NCBI GenBank assembly: GCA_030762935.1
Contig: CM060895.1
Location: 30,680,501-30,744,500, forward strand
Direction: 5' to 3'
Length of the DNA: 64,000 bases
Origin: Hymenopus coronatus
Lineage: Eukaryota; Arthropoda; Insecta; Mantodea; Hymenopodidae
Shown here: positions 23,325 through 33,515 of the stretch, in pieces
How the letters are laid out: the number at the start of each line of letters is the position of its first letter
Position numbering within the stretch: position 1 is the stretch's first letter
Translations under genes and position numbers: made by a program
The notes under the pieces: generated by a model
What the model was told of the DNA's origin: nothing
What the model saw: the letters and a program-made list of their open reading frames with translations, nothing else
The model's database searches: none

Positions 23325-24110
23325 TTATTCCACTGAGGCTTTAGTGTTAGCCACACCACAAACATCAATAAGATCATTAGAATGGTGCTGGCCAGTAGTT
23401 TTTCTTTCACATGCAAGAGAGAAGGGATGAACAAATTGATCCAGACTAGCTACATCACCCTTGGTTTCATTGCACAGTAATATAAGATCTGGTTTCTTCA
23501 TCTTCTCAAAACTAGGTATGTCACTTGCATGGTGCATGCTGCTCAGAAGAACCACAATCTTCCTTATGACCAGCACATAAGATACAAGGGTAAAATGATT
23601 TGTGAAACCAAAAAATGGCTCACTTCAATTTGTCTAGCTTTTTGTGCCTGAAACTGAGAGGGAATGAAAGATTTATTCTTTCTGTGTCGTCTAAAATAAG
23701 ACTACTGTTTAGAAATTGCTTGCAAGTTGATCAGTGAAGAAATTGTCACAAGTTAGTTGTATTTCCAAATAGGGAATTCCATTCAAAGGGTAGAACGTCT
23801 TTGAATCAGCAATCCAGAATGTTTTCAGGCCTTATTGGCTTTGTTACCATATATTGTGGGAAGGCACCAGTTGCTCATCCACAGTAAGATTCCTGCCTGG
23901 AATATAATATTTTATAAGATTTCTGCAAATGGCTTCCCAAACATCATGGAATGGAGCAAGCTTGTCATTCTTGCAACATTCATTTCTTGTTGATTTGTCA
24001 TCAAAAAGAAGAAAAACCAGAAGTTCCCTGAATCCGTCTCTACTCATTGTTGCACAGTATATTGAAGGACACAATGGAGTAGCAACAAGAGATTACATTT
24101 CATATGCCCA
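23325..24110 (-). pseudogene. piggyBac transposase relic
   Basis: Reading the minus strand from 24110: ATMSRDGFRELLVFLLFDD, then YYIPGRNLTVDEQLVP (the first catalytic Asp region of the DDE_Tnp_1_7 domain). A broken middle follows, with DNFF-like and FH.SF.P fragments. Then comes VVLLSSMHHASD, KKPDLILLCNETKGDV and the closing CERKTTGQHHS...DVCG.ANT. These are in the right order for piggyBac, with several stops between 23844 and 23576. Terminal inverted repeats and TTAA duplications were not identified. An old copy antisense within the FHA-gene intron. Confidence 0.85.
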
Positions 24111-24329
24111 ACTGTTATAAGGCACATAATTTCCATTTGTTTTTCAATCTGTAAACCTTTTAGGTTTCCTGTTTCCTGATCAGATTTGAATTTCTAGTTT
24201 GTTGCTTTGCCACTATGTGCTATGGTGATGAGAGATCAGCTCGTTATCTACAGATGGCACTGTAGGATAAAGTCACAACTTGTAGATGCAAAATGATGAA
24301 ATTATGCCCAGGAACCTTCTTCTTTCAAG

Positions 24330-24545
24330 GTATGAGCATTTTTTTATGTGCAAATAAACATTACACAACTGGCTTTACTTAACTTGCAAAGGAAGCCATG
24401 CTAAGGACTTTTGTGTTGCAAGAAAAATCTATCACCCTCTGCCAGGTTCGAACCTGCAATCTTGGGTTTTATGGAGGGTGACAATGCATACAATTGTACC
24501 ATACAAATGACACAAGGGTGCCAATTGTGGGAAAATGAAAGGAGA
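24330..24545 (-). mobile_element. tRNA-derived SINE, family S1
   Basis: The minus strand starts with a tRNA-like head (CATTTGTATGGTACAATTG, ... GCAGGTTCGAACCTGGC as B box) and continues into the body word CCTTAGCATGGCTTCC. The same body and head recur at 47060, 49568 and 53650, defining family S1. Confidence 0.75.
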
Positions 24546-25690
24546 GGTATGTTTAGCAGATTTATGTCAGGCTTGTATGTTGCAGAATAATTTTATATAA
24601 ATGAAAAAGAAGTTAAGTAAACAAATGTGCATAATGTTGGCAATACAAGTCTATTTTATCACTGTGGAGGAATACTAACAATCCCATCATGACATCAGAC
24701 GTTAGGCTTTTTAGGGTTAAAAATATCTCAGCACATGTCCTCAACATTTTCTCTTGCTTGGTCCCAGTTACAAACTCAGTTTCTTGCTGCCTAACTTTTC
24801 TGCTCTAGAAATAGAATTTTTTAAAATATCTAACTTAAAAATTATAATGTTCTCTTATTGAAGATAGTGAATTCAAACTAGGCAGGTATCAACATTGTAG
24901 ATTACAATAGCTAAGAAAAATAGTGTTGTGTTCTGCTTTTAGTTATTGTGTAATAAGCATAGCAATGGCAAATACCAAAGAAACATTTATTTTGTTTACA
25001 ATTTTGGGCCCACCAAAATCTTATAGCTCAAACTGAATATGATTTGACCAGAGTAAAATATTCTGCTGAAAACTATAATAACTGAATAATTACATCAATG
25101 TGAGCAACTTGGCGATATGCAAAAGTAGAAGAGCATGAAGTTACTGTATATTTGATATTGAAAGATATGTTTCATTTATTTCTGTCTTAAGCTTTAATAA
25201 TAAATACAACTTAACATTATGGCTGTAGAAATACTAAAACCAGTAAAGCTGTTAAGCTAGCTACAACATGCATTGGAATATTGTTAATTTTTTCTGCTGC
25301 TGTTAGTCTTTTGAGACAGTGGAAGGAGGAGGTAAGGAGGTTATGTGGCTGCATGGTAGCTAACATCAAGTCCTCACTCGTGTTACTGAACTAGGCACAG
25401 GTTTCCTACCTTTACCCTTTATTATCTCAAAAGACCCTGACTGGAGAATATATGACATGTTGCACTTCTGGAAATTTGTCAAAACCTGAATTGGAAATAT
25501 ACTGGAATTTTAAACTTTCAAAGCAGTCTGATTTAGGTTTAATTCAAAGTTTATGCATTTGTGATTCATTGCAAACATTTTGATTATAAAACATATAATC
25601 TAGTTTTTATGCTTATATTTGTTCATTTTAAATTATGTCAAGGAGTTGCTGTTTGTGTCATGTCAGCTCATATTCTGCTGTTGTGTATAG
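24546..25690 (+). other. Intron of the FHA gene, last part
   Basis: AT-rich sequence ending in the acceptor TTGTGTATAG at 25681-25690. No other gene or repeat recognised. Confidence 0.5.
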
Positions 25691-25792
25691 GTTGGATGGT
25701 TAGAAGTGGGTGATACAAGGCATGAAGTTTTCAATGGTGAGAATCGAATTGGCCGGGATTCATCATTATGTCAAATTGTAATTGACAGCAAA
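25691..25792 (+). CDS. Second coding exon of the MDC1-like FHA-domain gene
   Basis: An exon of exactly 34 codons in phase 0, between acceptor ...GTATAG and the strong donor AAA|GTAAGT. It joins in frame to the exon at 19702. The peptide VGWLEVGDTRHEVF then NRIGRDSSLCQIVIDSK is the first half of an FHA domain. It shows beta strand 1, the Asn-x-Ile-Gly-Arg core (the Arg contacts phosphothreonine in known FHA structures) and the Cys-x-Ile strand. The Ser-Ile-Ser-x-x-His block should start the next exon, as in MDC1 (GR..DC.V....SISKQHA). I could not find that exon with confidence. The gene therefore continues further right, possibly ending near 29.2-30.4 kb. Confidence 0.75.
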
Positions 25793-26424
25793 GTAAGTGA
25801 ATGCATTGCTTGAATTCCACTATTTATTCATGCATGAAATATACTGTTGTGTTTGATGTGTGGGTTTGTACACCCCTGTACAAAAATAAAACTAATCTCC
25901 CCCAAAATCTGAGATAAAGTATACCTTCATAAAAACTTATAACATCTCTTACGTGAAGTAAGTCTGTTAAGGAATGCATGATAACTCATAAGACTCTGGA
26001 AAGAAAAAAACAGGCTAGTAATACCTTAGCCAAGCAGTTTAGAAGATGTACTGATGTTTATAAACTAGTGGGTTAATATCCCAGTCTGACTAATTTTTTT
26101 TTTTTTAATTGTTGCTTTTTAACTGAATACTTAATAGAACATAACATTGTCTTAATGCGATTTGATATTTGAATGTGTAATTTAGTTTTAGGGAATTTCT
26201 ATGCACACACAAAAAGTAGCCATAAATAAAGCCTTCTTGATATATAACTAAAGAACTAGGTGAGGAAAGTCTCTTCTAAAATAAAAATGTGTAGTATGTG
26301 TGTCCAGTTTCATACATAGTAATTGATATTTGTCTGATCGTGTTACAAGGGCTGCCAGCTTTCAGCTTCCCAACACTACATATAGTATTAAGAATTAGGG
26401 AATTTTAATTAGCAAAGATTTTTA
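25793..26424 (+). other. FHA-gene intron, nothing recognised
   Basis: AT-rich sequence following the GTAAGT donor. A T12 run lies near 26095-26107. No coding signal. Confidence 0.4.
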
Positions 26425-27168
26425 GGTTAAATATTATGGTGTTAGCAGACAACTTTGTTCTGGTCGCAAAAAATGAAAATGAACCCCAATAACTTATATA
26501 CAAGTTCCAAATAACATGTGAAAGTTATAATGCCCAAATATCTGTACTGTATACAGCATTAAAGCTATGGTATCTAGAGAGAAATGCCCAGTAAGGTCCA
26601 AAATAATAATAAAAATAAATCAATTGAACAGGTGTCACATTTCAGTTATTTAGGATGCAGAATTAGGTATATGAAAGATTAAGAGATTAAAAGTCCAAGT
26701 GATATATAGAACATTAGGTAGGAAAGTTAGAAATAAAACCAAAATAAAATTATGTAAAATAATTGCAGTATCATCCTCCTCTATGATAGTGAGAATGGAT
26801 AATTGGAAATAAAGAAAAAGACAAAATACATGCTGCAAAATTAAATTTTTAAGATACATAAAAGGGATTATGGGTAGATTAAAGAATACAGATATCTGCT
26901 AGGCAACGAAAATTCAAAGCATAGAGGATAAGATACTCCAAAAAAAAATTGGACAGAACATTTTTGTAGAATGGATGCTAAGCATGTACTTGGCATACAA
27001 GTCAAGAGGGTTAGCTGGTCCCCATGGCCGCGCTCGCCAAGGCGTCCTGCTTTGGTGCTTCGTAGCGCTAGGGATCGTGGGTTCGAGTCCCGCCTTGGGC
27101 ATGGGTGTTATATGTTTGTGTTTATGTGTGTGTAAAAGTAAGAAAACGGCAATCCAGTAATAATACAG

Positions 27169-27201
<33 letters not shown>

Positions 27202-27300
27202 AGAAGAGTGGTGGGAAGAGCATGGAAAAGATGGATGCCTGCTGAAATAAGCTGATGAGCCCAATCCATGCCATTGATGATACAATAAAAATACAAAGAA
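26425..27300 (+). mobile_element. Non-LTR retrotransposon (LINE) 3' relic, interrupted by a SINE
   Basis: Broken plus-strand frames spell the end of an endonuclease-reverse transcriptase: LADNFVLVAKNENE (the FADD catalytic motif with the second Asp changed to Asn), a TCESYNAQIS-like segment, IYRTLGRKVRNKTKIKL, KFLRYIKGI and the closing IQSIEDKILQ. The tail YKSRG is cut at 27009 and resumes after the inserted SINE as GRRVVGRAWKRWMPAEIS at 27201-27255. The 5' end is missing, as is usual for LINEs. Several stops and the mutated catalytic Asp make it dead. Confidence 0.8.
27010..27194 (+). mobile_element. tRNA-derived SINE with poly(A) tail, nested in a LINE
   Basis: The tRNA-like head contains GTGGTTCGAGTCCCGCC-type B-box sequence (GTGGGTTCGAGTCCCGCC) and the word CTTGGGCATGGG. 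A body of about 70 bases follows and then A27 at 27170-27196. The hexamer AAGAGG precedes it at 27004-27009 and follows it at 27195-27200, a short target duplication that merges with the tail. Removing the insert rejoins the LINE reading frame. Confidence 0.85.
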
Positions 27301-27534
27301 ATAAACAAAAATTAATATCAAATTTATAACCCACAGTACGCATAACTGTCCTCAAACTTGGCAGCACTGTCAAAATGAGATGCTTGCAGTGACACTGACA
27401 AGAGATTACAGTATCTCAAGTTAAATAAGCTTTATCTAAAGTTAACATCTGCAGGAAAACCTGAATTAGCCATAGATTTGAGCATACTACAAAGAATGTG
27501 TATGGTTAAATCAAACCTTTAAACTGGCTGAAGA

Positions 27535-27616
27535 AAAAAAAATCTGATGTGTTGTATTCACATCCTTTCTCTATTCATTCTTACACAAACTATTCTTAAA
27601 AAGCTTATGGTAATGT
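27535..27616 (-). repeat. R1 repeat, tail fragment
   Basis: Holds the R1 tail read on the minus strand: hairpin (GATGTGTTGTATTCACATC), the CTTTCTCTAT box and the AAACTATTCTTAAAAAGCTT block. The rest of R1 is absent. Confidence 0.65.
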
Positions 27617-28054
27617 TGCCATTGGCCACGCAATGCCGCAAAACCTTACCAACTTTAGAAATTGAAAACCCACTGTAGAACTGAATGCGCAGTGCCAAGG
27701 GAACCCAATCTGTTAACAGCCGCAAGATGGCAGTAGTAGCAGGGTTATATGTTGCTAAATGGCGAGTATATGACGTAGCTGAAGGGCGTGGCAATGCTAG
27801 CAGACGACAGCATCTATCATACTTATTGCAGATGTTGGTTATTTGAGGTTATGTGGTACATGAGCTGGCTAAAGGCGATTTCATCAAAACATAAAAGATA
27901 ACCCCATCTATGTCACACTGCAATGGCGGTGCTCTTAATACGTTTGATCAAGTAATATTTTGGGTTAAATGGAGAAATTTAATACACAAAGCTACTGTTA
28001 AATAAGAAGTTATCAATTGCTTTGTATCTTTTTTAACGAAAACAGGAGCATTAG
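27617..28054. other. Moderately CG-containing single-copy-looking sequence
   Basis: Richer in GC than its flanks (for example CAACCGCAAGATGGCAG-like text around 27718 and GAAGGGCGTGGCAATG at 27780). No splice-flanked frame was found. It could hold an undetected exon. Confidence 0.3.
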
Positions 28055-28160
28055 TAGTAATAAAAATTATTATTAATAATAATATTAATATTGTTATTAA
28101 TATTACTATTATTGGTGGTGGTGTTAGTAGTATGGTGAGTATTATTATAATTATTATTAG
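28055..28160. repeat. Imperfect ATT/TAA microsatellite
   Basis: A run of AAT, ATT and related triplets with a GGTGGTGGTG interruption. Confidence 0.85.
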
Positions 28161-28309
28161 TTGTAAGAATAACTGTCAGCCCAACCAGATCTACTTGTTC
28201 TTTACTTGTAGCCTTAAAAAAAAGGCTGTTTTGTCATTGAAGAAAACATGAAAGGTGGAGAACAGTAGGAGATATTCGGAAAAACAGTATATGTGTTCCC
28301 TGACACATA

Positions 28310-28470
28310 TAATTGCATATTTCAGCGTTTTCCGCACCTTCCTATGAATGCGTTGCTTTATTGTATATTTCTGGGTTTCCCCACCTTGCTATGGTTACGC
28401 TTCCTTAGGCATATACTGTTAATTGCAAATTTCATGCTTTCCACACAACCCTATGACTGCTGCCTTCCCT
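28310..28470. repeat. Short diverged tandem repeat, three units
   Basis: The pattern ATTG.A.ATTTC...TTTCC.CAC...CCTATG..TGC starts near 28311, 28359 and 28422, spaced 48 and 63 bp apart. It explains the open frame at 28293-28547, which has no protein-like character. Confidence 0.55.
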
Positions 28471-29152
28471 CCTTTTCGCAATACCAACTATATATGCTCC
28501 ATAACGCTGAACCTTGCAACTTTCATATACAAAGGTTGGCTGCCTGACGTTACGTGGCCAACTGACTCTTAAACGGCAACATTACGAAGCTTATTTCTCT
28601 CTCTAGTTTATATTGAAATAAACTTTCAATATATGGTTCATTGAAGTTTTAAGTAGTATACAGTGAGCTAAAGCTCATTTGTATTTATCTGTGTTGATTG
28701 TAAGTAATATAAGTGATGTACATTAAGACAAACCAAAACTTTCTGGAAAAATGAACAAAGGTGTTTTTCGAAGGGGAACTCCAGTAAGAGGACAGGCGCA
28801 TGAAATAATATGCTCCTCGGGGAATCTTGCTTCTGGGCATACACTTGGCATGTTGAAATCAATCTCCTTGATGTTGATACTGGATGACACGTTCTATTCC
28901 CAGGTCTTGCAGGTTGCCATTTAGTGCAGCCTGCTGTATGACGCATAAACTGACAGTAGTTCTGTTTGCATCATATCTTTTAAGATCCATTGCTTATTAT
29001 TAAATATGTGATGATGGTTAGTAAACCATGTTACTTATCATATATAAATAATAATAGCTCTTGAGGAATGTTATGCTTTTGGCTCAACATGTGACAATGT
29101 CTGAAATTACAGTATGTTTTATTATAATAGCACATTCCTTAAAATGTTCTAG

Positions 29153-29218
29153 GAGGCAGAGGAAAATGATATGGAAAGTAGCATGGGACTTAGGAAGCCT
29201 GAAAGGCTTAAGCAATAA
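29153..29218 (+). CDS. Candidate terminal coding exon (weak)
   Basis: After an acceptor-like TTCTAG there is an open frame of 21 codons reading EAEENDMESSMGLRKPERLK then Q and TAA. An AATAAA overlaps the stop. The acidic then basic composition would suit the tail of a nuclear protein such as the FHA gene. The pyrimidine tract is poor and no intermediate exons were found, so this may be chance. Confidence 0.2.
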   Translation, partial: EAEENDMESSMGLRKPERLKQ

Positions 29219-29319
29219 ATTGTAAGAACATAGGAATCACTTTCCCATGCCACATCAATATTTTCTACCCATATATCACTACTTTCCCTTTATTATACAT
29301 ACTAATGTAGAAATTAATG

Positions 29320-29935
29320 ACTAAAAAAATCGGTTCCATTCACATAACTTTACCCATCAATTTTACAACAAATATTCTTGCAAACACTTATTCTTCTATC
29401 TACTTCATGCTAATGAAACGTTAACGAGATAGACTGTAGCAGAAATGGTTGTGTTACTTAATTCCTTGTAAGTAGAAGGGAAATAAAGGGAATATCCTAG
29501 GCTAAAGCGATAGTAAAGTGTTTAAAAAGCTGTTACTATGCAATTGACTTTTAAATTCGGTTCTGTTTGCATGACCAGGAGTAAAGCAAACAATAAATGG
29601 ATGACCACTTCCTGTTTGAAAAGGGAGAAGAAGAGTTTTATTCTTGCTTAAATTTGTTCATTATTACTATAATCTACTATTTTAAAATTGAAACCAATAA
29701 TAAGGATTATCTCAGAAATTGTTAACTCCACAAAGCATGTATATGACATAAATTTTGTTTTAACAAGATCTACACTTTTTGTGCAGTAACTTCTTGTCTA
29801 TCTCTTATGGTTTACCATTAATGCAAAAGTCATTCAGAATGAAGAGGACTTCCAGGACTATTTCCAAAAAAAATTCAAGATATACATTTTATTTGAAATG
29901 TGGATACATAGTATCAGTTGAGAAATTAAAAAGGT
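29320..29935 (-). repeat. R1 repeat, reverse copy (head missing)
   Basis: Starts with the R1 tail (AATCGGTTCCATTCACATAAC), then TTCTTCTATCTACTTCATGC, AATTCCTTGTAAGTAGAAGG and the block ending GCAGTAACTTCTTGTCTATC and AGAATGAAGAGGACTTCC. It stops after AAGATATACATTTTATTTG. The R1 head is absent. Confidence 0.75.
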
Positions 29936-30324
29936 GGCCATACAACTGTTTGATGAATGAGAGGGGTGACCACAATTTGTCTGTGGGTCCAAGTGGTTCT
30001 AATTATGGATTTTCACCTGCATGAAATACTAAACTGGATCCACTCTAAGAAACATACCTTTGTGTTACTCCATGTAACACATGCACAGCAAGGCATGACT
30101 ACCCAGTTTGTCAAATGATTCATTTCTGTTTCCAAATAATATAGTAATATTGCAATGAAATGATTAAATGTATCCATCAGCGTATTTTAAAAGTAATAAG
30201 AAACAAAATATGAGATATATTTTCTATTTTTAAGTTAAATGTTAGGTCAAGGTCTAATAAGAGAATTCATTGTGGCATGAAAACTATAATTTGACATGAA
30301 ATTCAGAATTTTTCCTTTTTACAG

Positions 30325-30350
30325 ATGATGAAAATGAAATTTCAACTTAA
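30325..30350 (+). CDS. Candidate short terminal exon (weak)
   Basis: A strong acceptor (TTTTTCCTTTTTACAG) precedes a frame that, after two bases completing a codon, reads DDENEIST and TAA. It lies just before the end of the convergent esterase gene. It could be the last exon of the FHA gene, but eight codons are too few to support it. Confidence 0.15.
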
Positions 30351-30395
30351 ATAGAGAATTAGTTATGTCTCTTTTATGCCTTGGGTAGCTATATA

Positions 30396-30401
30396 TTTAT
30401 T
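30396..30401 (-). promoter_or_regulatory. Candidate poly(A) signal of the esterase gene
   Basis: AATAAA on the minus strand, 163 bases downstream of the esterase stop codon at 30564-30566. Confidence 0.45.
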
Positions 30402-30563
30402 TTCCAAGAGTCATAATGGCTGATCAAGAATTGCTTGGGATAGGGTTTATGTTACAAAATAAGTGAACCGCTTTTAAAAAATGAATAAGCACTAATGTAT
30501 TTTGCACATTCAGCATGAATCACATTTCTTCCTTTTCTTAGCAAATGAGACTACACAAAACAG

Positions 30564-30768
30564 TTACAGTTCACTGTGTTCAAATTTTGCATTTTCAATT
30601 TTATGGTGATATTCTTTGATTGGTAATGCATCCCAGAATTTCCTATTGCCCAGATCAACACTGTTACGCATCTCAACATTGTCGACATCTGCTATATGTA
30701 AATAGGGCATTGCCTCTGCTTCAGCTGGAATTGGTGTCCAGTCAACATCACTTTTTGGACTAGGGTTT
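30564..30768 (-). CDS. Carboxylesterase, exon 10 of 10 seen (C-terminus)
   Basis: Runs from the acceptor TCTTTCTTTGCAG to a TAA stop. It completes a Gly codon split with exon 9 and encodes the end of the alpha/beta-hydrolase fold: NPSPKSDVDWTPI (the typical 'W.p....y' block), LHIADVDNVEMRN and NRKFWD, a classic carboxylesterase closing motif. The last four residues are HSEL. No GPI-type or membrane tail follows, so this is not an acetylcholinesterase. HSEL resembles the H-x-E-L signal that retains vertebrate liver carboxylesterases in the endoplasmic reticulum; that this copy is luminal is inference. Confidence 0.93.
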
Positions 30769-30782
30769 CTGCAAAGAAAGAT

Positions 30783-30905
30783 ATTTGATGTGTTATATTC
30801 ACATTGCTTTCTCTGCTCTCACATACACATAACTTCTATAAACTATTCTTATGAAATCTTACTTTTTTATCTTCATATTAATTAAGATAAATCTTTGCAG
30901 AATTA
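30783..30905 (-). repeat. R1 repeat, tail fragment
   Basis: The R1 tail hairpin (GATGTGTTATATTCACATTG) and CTTTCTCTG box lie 15 bases upstream of the acceptor of the last esterase exon. The insertion therefore abuts a splice site. Confidence 0.6.
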
Positions 30906-31234
30906 GTTTTCATTACACATTTTGTTGTGAGTACAAGGCATAGAGAAAACTGAATTCACAATCATATATTTAAATGTGGACTCCTAAGTACTAGCCTTAA
31001 GATTCCATACTTTTTGTATGCTATCACATAAAACATCTTAATAATATCTAATGATAACAACTTGGAAATGGCTGAGAAATTATTTGCAATAAATTGCATG
31101 TTTTAAAGTAGAAAAAAAAAATTAGTACTGCTGCCAATTGCCAGAATCATATTTGTACCAACGTTTTTGTCCTGCAGGAATTCTTTTATGTGTCAGTAAA
31201 TCTATTCACATGGGGCTTTTAAACACAGTAGAAA

Positions 31235-31310
31235 ACTGTCAATCTAGACCAGGTTTGAACCCACAACTTAGGAGATCAGAAGGCGAGCACTTAACCAATA
31301 TCTTTTTTGA
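31235..31310 (-). repeat. tRNA-like SINE fragment
   Basis: The minus strand carries an A-box-like TTGGTTAAGTGCTCG and a B box GTGGGTTCAAACCTGG at tRNA spacing. It lies in the last esterase intron. Confidence 0.5.
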
Positions 31311-31319
31311 AAAAAACTA

Positions 31320-31690
31320 TATTTTAGTGCAGTAATTTTTGTCTTGATAACATTTACCAGTTAATACAAAATCCTTTTGAATGAAGATAATCTCATAGCT
31401 ATCCCAGAAAACTCAAGGTATTCATTTTGTCATGTAGATATTTTAAATATATGGTATTTTAATTATAATCTTTAGCCATGTAATAATAAACCAAAGATTT
31501 TGATTTTTTTTCCATGTATAGGATAGATTTCTGAAAATCTTATTATTGCATCTTTGGAAGATACTAAACTTGAGGTATGCTGTTCACATATACAGACATT
31601 TTTCTAAACATATCTTTGTTATGGATTCAGGGGTCCAATCATAACTCGACATCAACATTTTTAGTGCAATACAGTACTTCCTTTTATTAC
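31320..31690 (-). repeat. R1 repeat, reverse copy (head-side half)
   Basis: Carries the block GTGCAGTAATTTTTGTCTTG, CCAGAAAACTCAAGGTATTC, ATCTTTGGAAGATACTAAAC, ATTTTTCTAAACATATC and ends TTTTAGTGCAATACAGTAC. More diverged than the other copies. Confidence 0.6.
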
Positions 31691-33141
31691 CTTAAGTTGA
31701 TGGGAAAATAGAAATGGTGCCATAAAGTATGCAATCATTTTAAATAATCGCTTACCACTCACTAGCCTGTCTTACACAAGTGAGATTTCAAACTTTCAAT
31801 CGAAGAGAACTGTTTTGACAAGAAACCACTCTCTTAACAATGATTGTTAGAGAAGCATCTGGAACAAGAGGGCTATGACTGAATGATTATTTTCCAGTTG
31901 TAACTTTAAGGTTTTTAAGTGGAAGCTGGAACCTCATAGCAGGGTTCAGTTTGTGATTCAATTGGTCATCTCCAAAGGAAGTGCAGCAACTATTGAAACC
32001 TCAATATAATCACTTCACTTCAGCATTACTTCAATACAGTTTGAATAATGATTTGTAGCTCTTTTCGAACATTACTGTAAAACTAGAGCAGAGGGGACAG
32101 AGAGGGAGAGAGAATATGATATAAAAAAAAATGTTAACTACTTTTTATTTTACAAAAAGATTTCTAATTATTATTTTAATTAAAATATAGTAGTTGAAGT
32201 GCTTATATGGAAAATAAAAAACATGTATTTCATGCTTTCTGTAATTAATTTAATAATAATAATAATAATAATGCTTAAAAACTTGCTAAAAAATGCAAAG
32301 CATGCAATCTGTGTGCAATAAATGCAATATTTTCTGAAATAATTATGGTGGTATGTTTAATTTTCCCAAGTTGTCGTTAATTTTGGTGCGATATAGTGTA
32401 ACATTTTGGAAATGTCTTCAGCAGACTATTCCAAATCAACTCATCTGAGTCAGAGTACATATGTATACTCAAACATAAACCCAGCTAGAGGGGATGGTGA
32501 TAGCCAATATGTTGCTGTGCAAAGGTTATAACATAGGCTTGTGCTTGCATTGCAACACTTGATTCATCCACGATGGTAGGTTGCCCTGGATGAGTAAGCA
32601 TATTGCATACTGCAGTCACTTTCCTGTAAATAAGTGAATAGCTTGTTGCTCTTTGTACAGGATTTGACTTGTGGTACAAACAGTTTGATGGTTTCTGCAT
32701 CTTGTGTATGTGCATTTTGTCATATTGCCTAATTAAAAAAAATTGAATGAAACATGCCATTTTGATTTTTTATAGCAAAATTGGAATCACTTGGCTCTTT
32801 ATTCAGGAGGGTGTGCAGAAGGTATGACTTTGTAAGTTGGTTGTGTTGCTACTTAATTTGATTTATGCTAGAATCTATAGGTGATTTGTTTTATTGGCAC
32901 TTGCAAAGGCTGGTTTTCTGTTGTTCTGCTAAAATGGAGTTGTTTTCCCATTTTTGTAAGCACACATTCATTTTAAAGTGGAAAAAAATTAGTAGTATGA
33001 TTAACCTATTCAAAATACCTGTGAAGAGTGGCTAGAGAAAATTGTATGATATGGGACATCTACCCTTTTGTAAGAGGCGTTCAGCTTAAGAGGTTTGAAA
33101 CTTCCCTTTTTAGCATCTTTCATATCTAATAGCATTCTTAC
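31691..33141 (-). other. Esterase intron 9, remaining part
   Basis: AT-rich intron ending at the donor of exon 9. Contains a TAA microsatellite at about 32251-32272 and a GA tract near 32092-32113. The open frame at 32485-32760 is not protein-like. Confidence 0.5.
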
Positions 33142-33268
33142 CCCTTTATAGCATAGTTAGCCCATAAATCAAGCATCAGGTTGGACATATTTCTATCTTC
33201 TTCAGTTTCTTCTGTGTCAGTGAAGCTACATTTTAAAGCATAGCATGTGTCATCACAGTGAGCAACAC
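33142..33268 (-). CDS. Carboxylesterase, exon 9 (catalytic His)
   Basis: Acceptor TTTGTTTCAACAG and donor GGTAAG bound 127 bases. The joined frame reads GVAHCDDTCYALKC...NLMLDLWANYAIKG. GVAHCDD is the esterase His motif (G-x-x-H-x-D-D), with the catalytic His at residue 432 of the visible protein. LMLDLWANYA is the conserved helix that follows it. The intron to exon 8 is only 96 bases, the shortest in the gene. Confidence 0.95.
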
Positions 33269-33364
33269 CTGTTGAAACAAAAAATACACTATTATTTTCT
33301 GATTCATAGCATTAAATGACAAGTACTCACGAATATGTTGTTCACATGTGTATTACATACATAC

Positions 33365-33515
33365 CATAATCTTTTGAAGAACCTGACATAAATTCTGAAA
33401 GGCTGTGCTTTCCTCTGTAAGAGAACATATAAAAGTAAACTGGTGCTTTGTTAGCTGTGGCCTGTAATCTTGCTGCTCTCTCCACATCAAGAATAAATAA
33501 CCGATCACTTGCCAT
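33365..33515 (-). CDS. Carboxylesterase, exon 8
   Basis: 151 bases, phase 0 in and phase 1 out, acceptor TCTTTGTTTCAG and donor GTATGT. Encodes MASDRLFILDVERAARLQ and APVYFYMFSYRGKHSLSEF. This is the esterase strand-helix pattern (F..P......Q......PVY.Y.F.Y.G) that places the catalytic His loop. Confidence 0.95.

Noticed and set aside
26914..27373. Several minus-strand frames of 66-135 codons with poly-Phe
   Set aside because: They read through the poly(A) tail of the nested SINE on its opposite strand and the antisense of the LINE.
28293..28547. An 84-codon plus-strand open frame as a possible exon
   Set aside because: It spans a short diverged tandem repeat, has no splice context and encodes a low-information Phe/Leu/Pro-rich peptide.
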